Below are positions 44,771 through 54,287 of a stretch of 64,000 nucleotides of DNA, in pieces (within the stretch, counting starts at the first letter, position 1; the number at the start of each line of letters is the position of its first letter). The notes beneath the pieces were generated by a model. The model was given only the letters and a program-made list of their open reading frames with translations. It was not told where the DNA came from and made no database searches. Origin of the DNA: Croceibacterium mercuriale (GTDB taxonomy: Bacteria > Pseudomonadota > Alphaproteobacteria > Sphingomonadales > Sphingomonadaceae); NCBI RefSeq assembly GCF_000802385.1, contig NZ_JTDN01000001.1:1433501-1497500 (forward strand). The letters run 5' to 3'. A program made the translations under genes and the position numbers.

Positions 44771-45337
44771 TCAGGCAGCCTTGCGCAGCTTGTCCAGCTT
44801 CTTGAGCGCCATGTTGCGCTTCAGCCGGCTGAGATGGTCGATGAACAGGATGCCGTTCAGGTGATCCATCTCGTGCTGCAGGCAGGTCGCCAGCAGCCCG
44901 TCCAGCTCCTGCTCATGGTTCGCGCCATTCAGGTCCTGCCAGCGCACGCGGCAGCGGGCGGGCCGCTCCACATCGCCGTAGATCTCCGGGATGGACAGAC
45001 AGCCTTCCTGGTAGACGCTCAGCTCCTCGCTGACCTCGACGATCTCCGGATTGATGAAGGTGAGTGGGTTCTTCTTCGTGGGGCGGTGATCGTGGCCGCA
45101 GCCGTGATCGCCGCATTCCTCGCCTTCGGCATCCGGGTCCGGCTCCTGCAGGTCGATCACCATCACCCGCACCGGCTCGCCCACCTGAATGGCGGCAAGG
45201 CCAATGCCATGCGCGTCATACATCGTCTCGAACATGTCAGCGACCAGGGTGCGCAAGCTGTCGTCGAACGCCTCCACCGGCTGGGAGACGAGCTTCAGCC
45301 GGGCGTCCGGCACTTCCACGATTTCACGAATAGCCAT
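44771..45337 (-). CDS. def: peptide deformylase with His/Cys-rich insert
   Basis: The enzyme removes the formyl group from new proteins. All three motifs are present in the 188-residue product: [10 protein letters not shown] (44 to 53), EGCLS with metal ligand Cys113, and QHEMDHL with His155 and His159. Between the first two is an extra stretch of about 24 residues with [10 protein letters not shown] (75 to 84), which is not part of the catalytic site and may bind a metal. Together with fmt, 0.7 kb away, it forms the formylation/deformylation pair. Confidence 0.95.
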   Translation of the reverse strand: MAIREIVEVPDARLKLVSQPVEAFDDSLRTLVADMFETMYDAHGIGLAAIQVGEPVRVMVIDLQEPDPDAEGEECGDHGCGHDHRPTKKNPLTFINPEIVEVSEELSVYQEGCLSIPEIYGDVERPARCRVRWQDLNGANHEQELDGLLATCLQHEMDHLNGILFIDHLSRLKRNMALKKLDKLRKAA

Positions 45338-45387
45338 GGCGCCCAGATAGTCCGGTCGGCGGCGCTAATCAATCAGGGGACAAGCGC

Positions 45388-45984
45388 CTACAGCACCGAG
45401 CGCCGGGCACGCAGCGCCTGCGCCAGCGTGCCTTCGTCCAGATAGTCGAGCTCGCCCCCGACCGGCAGGCCATGCGCCAGCTGGGTCAGGCGCACCGGCA
45501 TGCCCTCCAGCCGTTCCGCCAGGTAGTACGCGGTCGTCTGACCTTCCAGCGTGGCGTTCATGGCCAGCACCACCTCCTCGATGCCGCCGGCGGACACCCG
45601 GTCGAGCAGCTGGCCGATGCTCAGATCCTCCGGCCGGATGCCGTCCAGCGCGGACAGGCGCCCGCCCAGCACATGGTAACGGCCGGTGAACAGATGCGCG
45701 CGGTCCAGCGCCCACAGATCGGCCACATCCTCGACCACGCACAACTGGCGCGCATCGCGCCGCGGGTCGGAGCAGATGGCGCAAGGGGTGACCGTATCGA
45801 CATTGCCGCAGGTGCCGCATTCCACCAGGCTGCGGCGCATCGTCTCCAGCGCTTCGGCCAGCTGGACCAGCGCGGTTTCCCGCCGCTTGACCAGCCACAG
45901 CACGGCGCGCCGGGCGGAGCGGGGGCCGAGGCCGGGCAGCCGCGCCAATGCGCCCGCCAGCGCCTCGATCTCTTGCGATGCCAT
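45388..45984 (-). CDS. recR: recombination mediator RecR
   Basis: RecR loads RecA onto gaps with RecO. The 198-residue protein has the helix-hairpin-helix [14 protein letters not shown] near 13 to 26, a four-Cys zinc finger CGTCGN...CAIC near 56 to 70, and a TOPRIM domain with VVED and the conserved [10 protein letters not shown]. The ATG at 45984 is preferred because the frame upstream of it overlaps fmt. It is divergent from fmt by 48 bases. Confidence 0.95.
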   Translation of the reverse strand: MASQEIEALAGALARLPGLGPRSARRAVLWLVKRRETALVQLAEALETMRRSLVECGTCGNVDTVTPCAICSDPRRDARQLCVVEDVADLWALDRAHLFTGRYHVLGGRLSALDGIRPEDLSIGQLLDRVSAGGIEEVVLAMNATLEGQTTAYYLAERLEGMPVRLTQLAHGLPVGGELDYLDEGTLAQALRARRSVL

Positions 45985-46032
45985 CCACCGGCAGATAGGG
46001 CGCGCCACCGGCAAACGCAAAGGGGCAGGCAG

Positions 46033-46938
46033 ATGCGCATCACCTTCATGGGCACGCCCGACTTCGCGCTCCCGACGCTGGACGCGCTGGTGGAGGCCGG
46101 GCACGACGTGGTCGCAGCCTATACCCAGCCGCCCCGCCCCGCCGGGCGCGGCAAGGCCCCCCGTCCCTCACCCGTGCAGCTGCGGGCGGAGACGCTGGGT
46201 ATTCCGGTCCACTCGCCCAAAAGCCTGCGCAATCCGGAAGCTCAGGCGGACTTCGCCGCCCTGCAGCCGGAGGTTGCCGTGGTCGTCGCCTATGGCCTGA
46301 TCCTGCCACGCCCCATCCTGGACGTGCCGGCATTGGGCTGCATCAACGTGCATGGCAGCCTGCTGCCGCGCTGGCGCGGGGCCGCGCCGATCCAGCGCGC
46401 GATCCTGGCGGGCGATCCCGTGACCGGCATCACCATCATGCGCATGGCCGAAGGGCTCGACACCGGGCCGATGCTGGCGACGGCCCGCGTGCCGGTGGAG
46501 GACAAGACCAGCGGCGCGCTGTTCGCCGAACTGGCGGAGGTCGGCGCGCACCTGCTGGTGGAGGTTCTGGCCGATCACCAGCACTGGCGCCCGGAGGATC
46601 AGGACGAGCTGGGGGCGAACTACGCCGCCAAGATCGACAAGGCCGAGACGCGGCTGGACTGGACCAAGCCGGCCGAACTGCTGGAACGGGAAGTGCGCGC
46701 CTTCGCCCCTGTTCCCGGTGCCTGGTTCGAGCTTGATGGCGAGCGGATCAAGGTGCTTGGCGCGCATGTCGTGGCCAGCAATGCGGCGCCGGGCACGGTG
46801 GTGGACGATCAGCTGACGGTCGCCTGCGGCGAGGCCGCCCTGCGCCCCGCGATCGTGCAACGCGCGGGGCGCCCGGCCATGCCGGCGGCGGACTTCCTGC
46901 GCGGGCGCTCCATCCCGCAGGGCACGGTACTGCGATAG
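46033..46938 (+). CDS. fmt: methionyl-tRNA formyltransferase
   Basis: The enzyme formylates the initiator Met-tRNA using 10-formyl-THF. The 301-residue product has [12 protein letters not shown] near the start, the folate-binding [17 protein letters not shown] near 109 to 125, and the catalytic Asp in [20 protein letters not shown] precedes the ATG. It is followed by truA after 9 bases. The 10-formyl-THF could come from the formate-THF ligase encoded at 38.6 kb. Confidence 0.96.
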   Translation: MRITFMGTPDFALPTLDALVEAGHDVVAAYTQPPRPAGRGKAPRPSPVQLRAETLGIPVHSPKSLRNPEAQADFAALQPEVAVVVAYGLILPRPILDVPALGCINVHGSLLPRWRGAAPIQRAILAGDPVTGITIMRMAEGLDTGPMLATARVPVEDKTSGALFAELAEVGAHLLVEVLADHQHWRPEDQDELGANYAAKIDKAETRLDWTKPAELLEREVRAFAPVPGAWFELDGERIKVLGAHVVASNAAPGTVVDDQLTVACGEAALRPAIVQRAGRPAMPAADFLRGRSIPQGTVLR

Positions 46939-46947
46939 GGGCGACAG

Positions 46948-47697
46948 GTGACGCGCTTCGCCCTGACGCTGGAATTCGACGGCGGCCCGTTCATGGGCCT
47001 GCAGCGGCAGGCGCACGGCCCCAGCGTGCAACAGGCGGTGGAGGAGGCAGTGCTGCAGGTCACCGGCGAGACGGTCGTGCTGCACAGCGCGGGCCGGACC
47101 GACAGCGGCGTGCATGCGCTGGCAATGCGCAGCCATGTGGAGATCGCCAAGGAGATCGCCCCGTTCCGGTTGATGCAGGCGCTTAACGCCGTGCTGCGCC
47201 CGCAGCCGGTGGCAGTGACCGCCTGCGAAGCGAAACCGGACGACTGGCATGCGCGCTTTTCCTGCACCGGCCGCGCCTATCTCTACCGCATCTGCAATCG
47301 CCGCGCGCCGCTGACGCTGGAGCATGGCCGCGCCTGGCAGGTGACCCGGCCACTGGATGCGGACGCCATGCACCAGGCGGCGCAGGCACTGGTCGGGCTG
47401 CACGACTTCACCACCTTCCGCTCCGCCCATTGTCAGGCCGCCAGCCCGGTGAAGTCGCTCGACCGGCTGGACGTAAGGCGGGAGGGCGAGTGGGTGCTGG
47501 TGGAGGCTGCGGCGCGCAGCTTCCTGCACCATCAGGTCCGCTCCATGGTCGGCACGCTGGCGCTGGTCGGCCTGGGCCAATGGCGGCAGGAGCAGGTGGC
47601 AGAGGCGCTGGCCGCACGCGACCGCAGCCGGCTGGGCCTCAACGCCCCGGCGCAGGGGCTGTACTTCGTGCGCGCGACCTACCCGGACGAGGGCTGA
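46948..47697 (+). CDS. truA: tRNA pseudouridine synthase A
   Basis: TruA makes pseudouridine at positions 38 to 40 of tRNAs. The 249-residue product has the catalytic Asp52 in [24 protein letters not shown] and the C-terminal [13 protein letters not shown]. It starts at GTG 46948, 9 bases after fmt, and should be cotranscribed with it. Its stop lies 3 bases from the end of the convergent penicillin-binding protein gene. Confidence 0.96.
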   Translation: MTRFALTLEFDGGPFMGLQRQAHGPSVQQAVEEAVLQVTGETVVLHSAGRTDSGVHALAMRSHVEIAKEIAPFRLMQALNAVLRPQPVAVTACEAKPDDWHARFSCTGRAYLYRICNRRAPLTLEHGRAWQVTRPLDADAMHQAAQALVGLHDFTTFRSAHCQAASPVKSLDRLDVRREGEWVLVEAAARSFLHHQVRSMVGTLALVGLGQWRQEQVAEALAARDRSRLGLNAPAQGLYFVRATYPDEG

Positions 47698-47700
47698 TCG

Positions 47701-49860
47701 TCACAGGCCAGGTGCGGGCTCCGGCGGCGGTCCGCTGCTGACGCTGACGCCGTTCTCGTCCAGCCGCAGGTCCAGCGGCATGCCGGCCACATCGCTGGAG
47801 ATCACCGCGCCGCCATCGTCCAGCCGCAGCACCGGACCGCCTTCGCCCCCCAACGGAACGTCGCCGATATCCGGCAGGTCGAGCGGCTGGACCGGGCCGC
47901 TCGGGTTCGGTGCCGGGGCATCGCGGCGCCGCACGGGGCCGCTCCGCTCTCCCAGCGCCTGCTGCATGAAGTCGCGCCAGATGCGCGCGGGCACGCCGCC
48001 GCCGCTCATGCCGCCAGGCAGCGGGCTGTTGTCGTCATTGCCGACCCACACGCCGACAACCAGATCGCCCGAATAGCCGACAAACAGCGCATCGCGGTTG
48101 TCCTGCGTGGTGCCAGTCTTCCCGAAGTTCGGCGCCTGCAGCACCGCCGCACGGCCGGTGCCGCGATTGACCGCGGCGCGCAGCATCTGTTCCATTGCGC
48201 CATGTTCGTACGTGCTCAGGCTGTCCGGCCGGTTGAACAGCCAGTCCCACAGCCGCCCCAGCCAGCCGCGTTCCTCCACCGGCAAGGCGCGCGGCTGCAC
48301 CGGGAAGCGGTTGGCCGCGACCCCGCCATAGGCGGCGGTCAGTTGCAGCAGCGTCACGGTGGTGGTGCCCAGCGCCAGCGACGGATCGCCTTCCGGCATA
48401 GGCCCGGTGATGCCCAGATCCTGCGCCATCTCGATCACCCGGTCCGACCCGACCTCCCCCAGCAGGCGCACCGCGGCGACATTGCTGGATTGGGCGAAGG
48501 CGTCCTCCAGCGAGATGAACTCGGAATAGCGTCCACCCGAATTGCCCGGGCGGTAGCTGCCTTCGGTGATCGGCTGGTTGCTGATCGGATCCTCCGGCTC
48601 CCACCCATCCTCCAGCGCCGCCAGGTAGACGAACAGCTTGAAGGTGGAGCCCGGCTGCCGGCGGGCCTGGGTCGCACGGTTGAACGGGCTGTCGCCATAA
48701 TCGCGCCCCCCGATCATCGCCACCACTTCGCCCGTGGTGCGCATCGCCACCAGCGCCACCTGCGCCTTACCCAGCGATGCCCGCTCCACCGCACGGCGGG
48801 CCGCGTTCTGCAGCCGGCTGTCCAGCGTGGTCACCAGCGTCTGCCGCGCGTAGCCGGCCGATGCCACCCGTCGCGCCTGCGGCAAGGCCCAGTCCGCGAA
48901 GTAGGTGCCGGTCGGCAGCGTCCTGGCGCCCCGCACGTCCAGCCGCGGCGCCCGCAGTGCGTCACCCTGCGCGGCGGTCAGGTATTCGGCATCGACCATC
49001 GCGCCGACCACCGTCTCCATCCGCTCCCGCGCAAGGGCATAGTTCTTGGTGGGGGCGTAGCGGGACGGCGCCTGCAGCAACCCGGCCAGCATCGCCGCCT
49101 GCGCCACCGTCAGCCGTTCCGGATGGCGATGGAAGTAATGCATGGAGGCGGCTCGCAAGCCGTAGGTGTTGTCGCCGAAATAGGCGTTCGAGAGGTAGCG
49201 CTCGAGGATTTCGTCCTTGCTCAGCCAGGCCTCCAGCCAGAACGCGATCAGCGCCTCGCGCCCCTTGCGGGTCAGGCTCTGTTCGGGCGTGAGGAAGGTG
49301 AACTTGGCCAGCTGCTGCGTGATGGTGCTGCCGCCCTGCGTCCGGCCGCTGGTCAGGTTGCCCCACACGGCGCGCGCGATGCCCAGCGGATCGATGCCCC
49401 AATGCTGGTAGAAGCGCCTGTCCTCGATCGCCAGGAACGCTTCCACCACGTGCGGCGGCAGCTCGGCGATGGCGACCGGCGCATCCACATTCGCGCCGTT
49501 GCGGGCGATCGGCGTGCCATCCGCCGCCAGCAGGGTGATCTGCGGCGGCACGATCGGCTGCAGGCTCTTGGACAGGGGAGCGGTGACCGCCAGCCACCCG
49601 ATCAGCAGGATCAGCACGGCCAGCGAGGCGGCCAGCCCGTGCCGCACCCACCAGCCGCGGGTGCGGCCACCTGGCGTTACGACACTCGCAGGTTCCGCAA
49701 CCGGCACGAACGGGCGCGGCGGCTCGCGCCAGCCATCGTCGCGCTCGTCTTCGTCATCCAGGCCGTAAAGCGGCGACCACGGCGCATCCTCGCGGTCCCG
49801 CCAGGCCGGCGGATCCTCCCGCCGCTGCGCCCTGCCCGTCAGCCGATGCCACAATCCCAT
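47701..49860 (-). CDS. class A penicillin-binding protein (PBP1 type)
   Basis: This bifunctional enzyme polymerises and cross-links peptidoglycan at the inner membrane. Of 719 residues, a charged cytoplasmic part of about 70 precedes a membrane helix at 74 to 94. The glycosyltransferase domain has Glu146 in AIEDRRFYQHWG and GGSTITQQLAK. The transpeptidase has the nucleophile in PGSTFK, then SSN, and KTGTTQD. A short variable tail rich in Pro and Gly closes it. It lies 43 bases after cobS on the same strand. Confidence 0.93.
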   Translation of the reverse strand: MGLWHRLTGRAQRREDPPAWRDREDAPWSPLYGLDDEDERDDGWREPPRPFVPVAEPASVVTPGGRTRGWWVRHGLAASLAVLILLIGWLAVTAPLSKSLQPIVPPQITLLAADGTPIARNGANVDAPVAIAELPPHVVEAFLAIEDRRFYQHWGIDPLGIARAVWGNLTSGRTQGGSTITQQLAKFTFLTPEQSLTRKGREALIAFWLEAWLSKDEILERYLSNAYFGDNTYGLRAASMHYFHRHPERLTVAQAAMLAGLLQAPSRYAPTKNYALARERMETVVGAMVDAEYLTAAQGDALRAPRLDVRGARTLPTGTYFADWALPQARRVASAGYARQTLVTTLDSRLQNAARRAVERASLGKAQVALVAMRTTGEVVAMIGGRDYGDSPFNRATQARRQPGSTFKLFVYLAALEDGWEPEDPISNQPITEGSYRPGNSGGRYSEFISLEDAFAQSSNVAAVRLLGEVGSDRVIEMAQDLGITGPMPEGDPSLALGTTTVTLLQLTAAYGGVAANRFPVQPRALPVEERGWLGRLWDWLFNRPDSLSTYEHGAMEQMLRAAVNRGTGRAAVLQAPNFGKTGTTQDNRDALFVGYSGDLVVGVWVGNDDNSPLPGGMSGGGVPARIWRDFMQQALGERSGPVRRRDAPAPNPSGPVQPLDLPDIGDVPLGGEGGPVLRLDDGGAVISSDVAGMPLDLRLDENGVSVSSGPPPEPAPGL

Positions 49861-49903
49861 GGAGCTGTATTAGCTGATCAACACAGCGGATGCGAGAAGC
49901 AAA

Positions 49904-50887
49904 TCAGGCCTTGCCGACGACGCTTTCCGGCAGGTCCTTGCCGAACACGCGCTGGTAGTATTCCGCCACCAGCATCTTCTCGGCCTCGTCACACTTGTTC
50001 AGGAAGCTGAGGCGGAAGGCGAAGCCCGGATCGGTGAAGATCTCCGTATTCTGCGCCCAAGTGATCACCGTGCGCGGGCTCATCACCGTGGAGATGTCAC
50101 CGTTCATGAAGCCCTGCCGGCTCATGTCCGCGACACGGATCATGTCAGCCACCAGCTTGTCGCCCAGCTTCGTCTTGGCGCCGACGATCGCCCGCTCGGT
50201 TTCCGCCGACAGGTAGTTCAGGCCGACCACGATGTTCCAGCGGTCCATCTGGCCCTGGTTGATCGCCTGCGTGCCATGATACAGCCCGCTGGTGTCGCCC
50301 AGCCCGACGGTGTTGGCGGTGGCAAACAGGCGGAAGCCCGCGTGCGGGCGGATCACCCGGTTCTGATCCAGCAGGGTCAGCTTGCCTTCCGTCTCCAGCA
50401 CGCGCTGAATCACGAACATCACGTCCGGCCGACCGGCATCATATTCGTCGAACACCAGCGCCACCGGGTGCTGCAGCGCCCAGGGCAGCAGGCCTTCGCG
50501 GAATTCGGTCACCTGCAGCCCGTCGCGCAGCACGATCGCGTCACGGCCGATCAGGTCGATGCGGCTGATATGCGCATCCAGGTTGATGCGGATGCATGGC
50601 CAGTTCAGCCGCGCCGCCACCTGCTCGATATGGGTCGATTTGCCCGTGCCATGATAGCCCTGCACCATCACCCGCCGGTTGAAGGCGAAGCCCGCCAGGA
50701 TCGCCAGCGTCGTGTCCGGATCGAACACATAGGTCGCATCGGTATCGGGCACGCGCTCGTCCGCGCGGGAGAAGGCCGGCACGGTCATGTCGGTATCGAT
50801 GCCGAACACCTCGCGGACACTGACGGTGGTGTCCGGAGCGGGCAGCGCGGTGCCGGATTCGTGGGCGGAACTGGTCATCTGGTTCAT
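49904..50887 (-). CDS. cobS: AAA+ ATPase, CobS subunit of cobaltochelatase
   Basis: CobS, with CobT, forms the ATPase ring that drives cobalt insertion by CobN in aerobic cobalamin synthesis. The 327-residue product has the Walker [11 protein letters not shown] near 77 to 86, Walker [10 protein letters not shown] and the sensor [11 protein letters not shown]. No cobT or cobN lies in this window, and downstream is the PBP gene. The frame has an alternative ATG three codons in. Whether it serves cobalt chelation or another ring function here is open. Confidence 0.9.
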   Translation of the reverse strand: MNQMTSSAHESGTALPAPDTTVSVREVFGIDTDMTVPAFSRADERVPDTDATYVFDPDTTLAILAGFAFNRRVMVQGYHGTGKSTHIEQVAARLNWPCIRINLDAHISRIDLIGRDAIVLRDGLQVTEFREGLLPWALQHPVALVFDEYDAGRPDVMFVIQRVLETEGKLTLLDQNRVIRPHAGFRLFATANTVGLGDTSGLYHGTQAINQGQMDRWNIVVGLNYLSAETERAIVGAKTKLGDKLVADMIRVADMSRQGFMNGDISTVMSPRTVITWAQNTEIFTDPGFAFRLSFLNKCDEAEKMLVAEYYQRVFGKDLPESVVGKA

Positions 50888-50972
50888 GTTGCCATGTGCC
50901 TAGACAAGCGGCTTTTGCGCTGCAACCGGAATGGCTCCGCCAACCGGCTTTGCTCAGGCCATGGATAGCGAA

Positions 50973-51671
50973 TCACGCGAGCTTTGGCGGCAATGCGAAC
51001 AGCGCCACGAACCGTCGTGCCAGGTCGCGATCGCCGCGGATCGCCACGCCCGCCTGCTCCGCCTGATGCAGCGGCTGCTTGCCATAGAATACCCGCAGCA
51101 GCGGCAAGGCGGTGTCGGCGGCGAAGCCGATCGTACCCTCGCCCGGCTCGGCCCGCCGCACCGGCATGGCGCCGGCACCCAGTTCGGCCAGGAAGCTGTC
51201 TCTGGCCACGGTGAAGCCGGCCTGCACGTCAAGCGTGCGCGCCGCCTGTCGATCCAGCATCGTGCGCAACGAAAGCATGAAGGATACCGGCGACATCGGC
51301 AGCTGCGGATCATGCGCCGGCGACATCGCGGCCCACCGGCCCAGCTCCTGAATGGATGGTTCCAGCGCCAGCCCCCAGTCGGTCAGCTGGAACAGCTGCG
51401 CCGGCGTCGGCGGCGGCAGCTTGCGCCGGATCAGGATGCCGGTGGCTTCCATGCCCGCCAGCCGCTCTGTCAGCACCTTGGCCGACAGGCCGGGCAGGCG
51501 CGCGCGCAAGTCCGAAAAGCGCAACGGCCCGAGCATCAGCTCGCGCACGATCAGCAGCGCCCAGCGCTCTCCCACCAGCTCCATGGCGAAGGCCATGCCG
51601 CAAGCATCCGCGTACCATTTGCCATGCACCGGGTTGCGCAACCCCGGTCCGGTAACTTCACTAGACTTCAT
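50973..51671 (-). CDS. HxlR-type winged-helix regulator
   Basis: The 232-residue protein has an N-terminal HxlR domain: CGMAFAMELVGERWALLIVRELMLGPLRFSDLRARLPGLSAKVLTERL at about 24 to 71, with the typical wing RRKLPPPTPAQLFQLTDWG. The last 100 residues are an extra domain of unknown role, perhaps for ligand binding. It is divergent from the GST gene across 72 bases and is the likely regulator of the rightward cluster. The promoter places its mRNA start at or beside the ATG. Confidence 0.88.
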   Translation of the reverse strand: MKSSEVTGPGLRNPVHGKWYADACGMAFAMELVGERWALLIVRELMLGPLRFSDLRARLPGLSAKVLTERLAGMEATGILIRRKLPPPTPAQLFQLTDWGLALEPSIQELGRWAAMSPAHDPQLPMSPVSFMLSLRTMLDRQAARTLDVQAGFTVARDSFLAELGAGAMPVRRAEPGEGTIGFAADTALPLLRVFYGKQPLHQAEQAGVAIRGDRDLARRFVALFALPPKLA

Positions 51672-51672
51672 A

Positions 51673-51708
51673 GTTGCATTAAGTAACCAGCAGAGGCATG
51701 CTTTTCAA
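51673..51708 (-). promoter_or_regulatory. promoter and operator-like dyad of the HxlR-type gene
   Basis: On the minus strand TTGAAA (51708-51703) is followed after 17 bases by TACTTA (51685-51680). The dyad GTTGCATTAAGTAAC at 51673-51687 overlaps the -10. Transcription would begin about 51673-51672, one or two bases before the ATG at 51671, so the message may be leaderless. No ribosome-binding site is visible. Confidence 0.5.
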
Positions 51709-51743
51709 GTAGATGATTCGCACGCGAACGAAGGAGAGACTTC

Positions 51744-52427
51744 GTGGATCGGATGGAGAGCAGATATCGCGGTGATCCGGGCGAGGTCAGCGCCTTCAGC
51801 TGGGTGCCGGACTTTGCGCGCGGTAATGTCCGCGACCTGCGTGTCCGCTGGGCGTGCGAGGAGATCGGCCGGCCCTATGCCTCGGTCCTGCTGGACGCCA
51901 CGCATCAGCGCGGGCCGGACTACACCTGCTGGCAGCCTTTCGGCCAGGTACCCGCCTGGCGCGATGCCGAAGTGCAACTGTTCGAAAGCGGCGCCATCCT
52001 ACTCTATCTAGGGGAAAGTGACGACAGGCTGCTCCCGGCGGACCCGCAGGCCCGCTGGCATGCGACAAGCTGGCTGGTCGCGGCGCTCAACTCGGTCGAG
52101 CCATTCCTGGGCAGCCTGGTCGATATGCGGCTGTTCCACGCCGACCAGCCGTGGGCAGAGGATGCCTTTGCCACCTTGCGCCCACAGGCGGAGCAACGGC
52201 TGGCGCAACTGGCGACCGCGCTGGGCGGCCGCGAATGGCTGGCGGGATCGTTTTCGGTCGCCGACATTGCCATGGTCACCGTGCTGAAGATTGCGCACGA
52301 TCTCGATCTGCTGCCCGCCCATCCCGTGCTGGCCGCCTATTTCGCGCGGGGCGTCAGTCGCCCCGGCCATGCGCGCGCACTGGCGGCACAGCTGGCCGAT
52401 TTTTCCGACGAACCACCTGTGCAGTAA
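51744..52427 (+). CDS. glutathione S-transferase family protein (first)
   Basis: The 227-residue protein has a thioredoxin-like N-terminal domain with CEEIGRPYASVLLD and the glutathione-binding FESGAILLYLGE near 80 to 91, then an all-helical C-terminal domain with WLAGSFSVADIAMVTVLKI. The start is GTG 51744 with AAGGAGAG six bases upstream. It opens the rightward cluster facing the HxlR-type gene. The substrate is unknown, but electrophile conjugation is the family role. Confidence 0.86.
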   Translation: MDRMESRYRGDPGEVSAFSWVPDFARGNVRDLRVRWACEEIGRPYASVLLDATHQRGPDYTCWQPFGQVPAWRDAEVQLFESGAILLYLGESDDRLLPADPQARWHATSWLVAALNSVEPFLGSLVDMRLFHADQPWAEDAFATLRPQAEQRLAQLATALGGREWLAGSFSVADIAMVTVLKIAHDLDLLPAHPVLAAYFARGVSRPGHARALAAQLADFSDEPPVQ

Positions 52428-52448
52428 ACCGACCCGAGGAGAGCGATC

Positions 52449-52802
52449 ATGTATGTCACCGGATTCCTGCTGGCCGTGCCCGCCGCCAAGAAAGAGGCTT
52501 ATCGGGAGATGGCTGCGTCCGCCGGCCCGTTCTTCCAGAAGCATGGCGCCGTTGAGATCATGGAAGCATGGGAAGAGGATGTCCGCAACGGTGAACACAC
52601 CGACTTCCGGATGGCGGTAAAGGCAGAGGCCGGCGAGAAGATCGTGTTCTCGTGGATCGTCTGGCCCAGCAAGGAGGCGGCCGACGCGGCGGAAAAGGCG
52701 ATGGAGACCGACCCTGACATGCAGATGCCGGACGAGATGCCGTTCGACGGCAAGCGGATGATCTATGGCGGCTTCTCGCCGATCTACACGCTGGGCCGCT
52801 GA
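52449..52802 (+). CDS. DUF1428 family protein
   Basis: The 117-residue protein matches DUF1428 (YbaA-like): MYVTGFLLAVPAAKKEAYREMA, then FFQKHGAVEIMEAWEEDV, WIVWPSKEAADAA and a closing MPFDGKRMIYGGFSP. It has a dimeric alpha/beta-barrel type pattern, and the family has no known reaction. GAGGAGAG lies before the ATG. It is 21 bases after the GST and 26 before the first VOC gene. Confidence 0.87.
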   Translation: MYVTGFLLAVPAAKKEAYREMAASAGPFFQKHGAVEIMEAWEEDVRNGEHTDFRMAVKAEAGEKIVFSWIVWPSKEAADAAEKAMETDPDMQMPDEMPFDGKRMIYGGFSPIYTLGR

Positions 52803-52828
52803 AGCGCCGCGGAGACAGGAGATAGAGG

Positions 52829-53659
52829 ATGGCTGACAGCGAGCCCGGCGCCGCGCCCGATCATGGCGGCTTCATCTGGTATGAACTGGCGGTGCCCGAC
52901 CCGGGGCTGGTGCAGGAGTTCTACCAGCAGGTCGCCGGCTGGACGATCGATCCGGCGGGCGAGGACCATGACGGCACGGAGTACCGCATGATCCGGCGTG
53001 CCGATGGCGGCCTTGCCGGCGGCGTGCTGACCCTGACCGCGCAGATGGCAGGTTCCGGCATGCGTCCGACGTGGACCGGCTACATCCATCATCCCGACGT
53101 GGATGCCGCCACACAGGCGATCGTGGAAGCCGGCGGGCAGTGTTTCATGGGACCGCTCGACATGGCAGGCGTCGGCCGCATGGCCATGCTTGCCGACCCG
53201 CAAGGGGCTGCGTTCTACCTGCTGGCGCCGACCCCGCCGGAGAGCGATCCCGACGCGCAGAGCGATGTGTTCGGCTACATGATACCCGGCCGGATCACCT
53301 GGAACGAGCTCATGACGACCGACCCGGCAGCCGCCATCAGCCTGTATGGCAAGCTGTTCGGCTGGACGCAGGACGGCTTCATGCCGATGGGTGAGCTGGG
53401 TGATTACCAGTTCATCCATCACGGTGGCGATCCGATCGGTGCAGTCATGCCGCTCGTGCCGCAGCTCGATCGCTCCTGCTGGAACTTCTACATCGGAGTG
53501 CCTGACATCGATCAGGCGGCCGAGGCGGTCGTGGCGCAGGGTGGCACCCCGATGGGCGAGATCCAGGAAGTATCGGGCGGCAGCTATGTCCTGAACGCGG
53601 TCGATCCCGCCGGCGCGACCATCGGCCTTGTCGGCCCGCGCAAGGAGCAGACCGCATGA
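52829..53659 (+). CDS. VOC family protein with two glyoxalase-like domains
   Basis: The 276-residue protein has two tandem VOC modules. The first starts at FIWYELAVPDPGLVQEFYQQVAGWTI and the second at ITWNELMTTDPAAAISLYGKLFGW. Each ends in a PxGA motif (DPQGAAFYLL and DPAGATIGLV). VOC proteins use a metal to act on glutathione adducts, catechols or antibiotics, and the substrate is not evident. AGGAGATAGAGG precedes the ATG. The next gene overlaps it by 4 bases. Confidence 0.88.
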   Translation: MADSEPGAAPDHGGFIWYELAVPDPGLVQEFYQQVAGWTIDPAGEDHDGTEYRMIRRADGGLAGGVLTLTAQMAGSGMRPTWTGYIHHPDVDAATQAIVEAGGQCFMGPLDMAGVGRMAMLADPQGAAFYLLAPTPPESDPDAQSDVFGYMIPGRITWNELMTTDPAAAISLYGKLFGWTQDGFMPMGELGDYQFIHHGGDPIGAVMPLVPQLDRSCWNFYIGVPDIDQAAEAVVAQGGTPMGEIQEVSGGSYVLNAVDPAGATIGLVGPRKEQTA

Positions 53660-54141
53660 ACAAGGCCGAGATCTGCCTGTGGTTTCGCAACAATGATGCG
53701 GCCGATGCGGCGCGCTTCTACGCCGAGACCTTTCCCGACAGCCATGTGGGGCATACGCAATATGCCGCCACCGACTACCCGGGCGGCAAGCAGGGTGATC
53801 CGCTGGTGGTGCACTTCACTGTGATGGGCCTGCCCTGTTTCGGGCTGAACGGCGGGCAGGAGGACTTCTACCACAATCTCAGCTTCTCCTTCTCCGTCAC
53901 GACGGAGGATCAGGCGGAGACGGACCGGTACTGGAATGCGCTGATCGCAGATGGCGGGCAGGCGAGCCAGTGCGGCTGGTGCACCGATCGCTGGGGCATC
54001 TCCTGGCAGATCACTCCGCGCGTGCTGACGGAAGGCATGGCCGATCCGGACCCGGCCGTCGCGCGCCGGGTGATGGAAGCCATGATGACCATGGGCAAGA
54101 TCGACGTCGCCGCGATCGAGGCTGCACGCCGGGGCGGATGA
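53656..54141 (+). CDS. PhnB-like VOC protein (YjdN group)
   Basis: The 161-residue product resembles the 3-demethylubiquinone methyltransferase-like VOC group: CLWFRNNDAADAARFYAETFPDSHV at the start, then VHFTVMGLPCFGLNGG and SQCGWCTDRWGISWQITPR. The old methyltransferase name is misleading, since the fold is glyoxalase-like. It starts within the stop of the previous gene (ATGA), so both are translated together. Confidence 0.86.
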   Translation: MNKAEICLWFRNNDAADAARFYAETFPDSHVGHTQYAATDYPGGKQGDPLVVHFTVMGLPCFGLNGGQEDFYHNLSFSFSVTTEDQAETDRYWNALIADGGQASQCGWCTDRWGISWQITPRVLTEGMADPDPAVARRVMEAMMTMGKIDVAAIEAARRGG

Positions 54142-54284
54142 TCATGGCCGGCCGGAACACGGCGCCGATCACCCGTCGGGTCCGCCAGCAGAGGGTGGAA
54201 GCCGGCGCGCAACACCTTGCCATCGGCATCGAACCGGGCTGCAATGCACTGCCGGACCAGACGGTTTGGTGCGAGGGAGCATAG
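54138..54284 (+). CDS. doubtful small ORF between VOC and GST genes
   Basis: A 48-codon frame starts with ATG in the stop codon of the VOC gene (TGATG) and ends just before the second GST. The product starts MIMAGRNT and has no helix or motif that I recognise. It may be a leftover of a gene or chance, and the frame is kept only because the overlap is neat. Confidence 0.25.
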   Translation: MIMAGRNTAPITRRVRQQRVEAGAQHLAIGIEPGCNALPDQTVWCEGA

Positions 54285-54287
54285 CAG

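Noticed and set aside
54138-54284. A real gene between the VOC and second GST genes
   Set aside because: It has no motif, hydrophobic helix or ribosome-binding site, and the space is short. It is listed only at low confidence.
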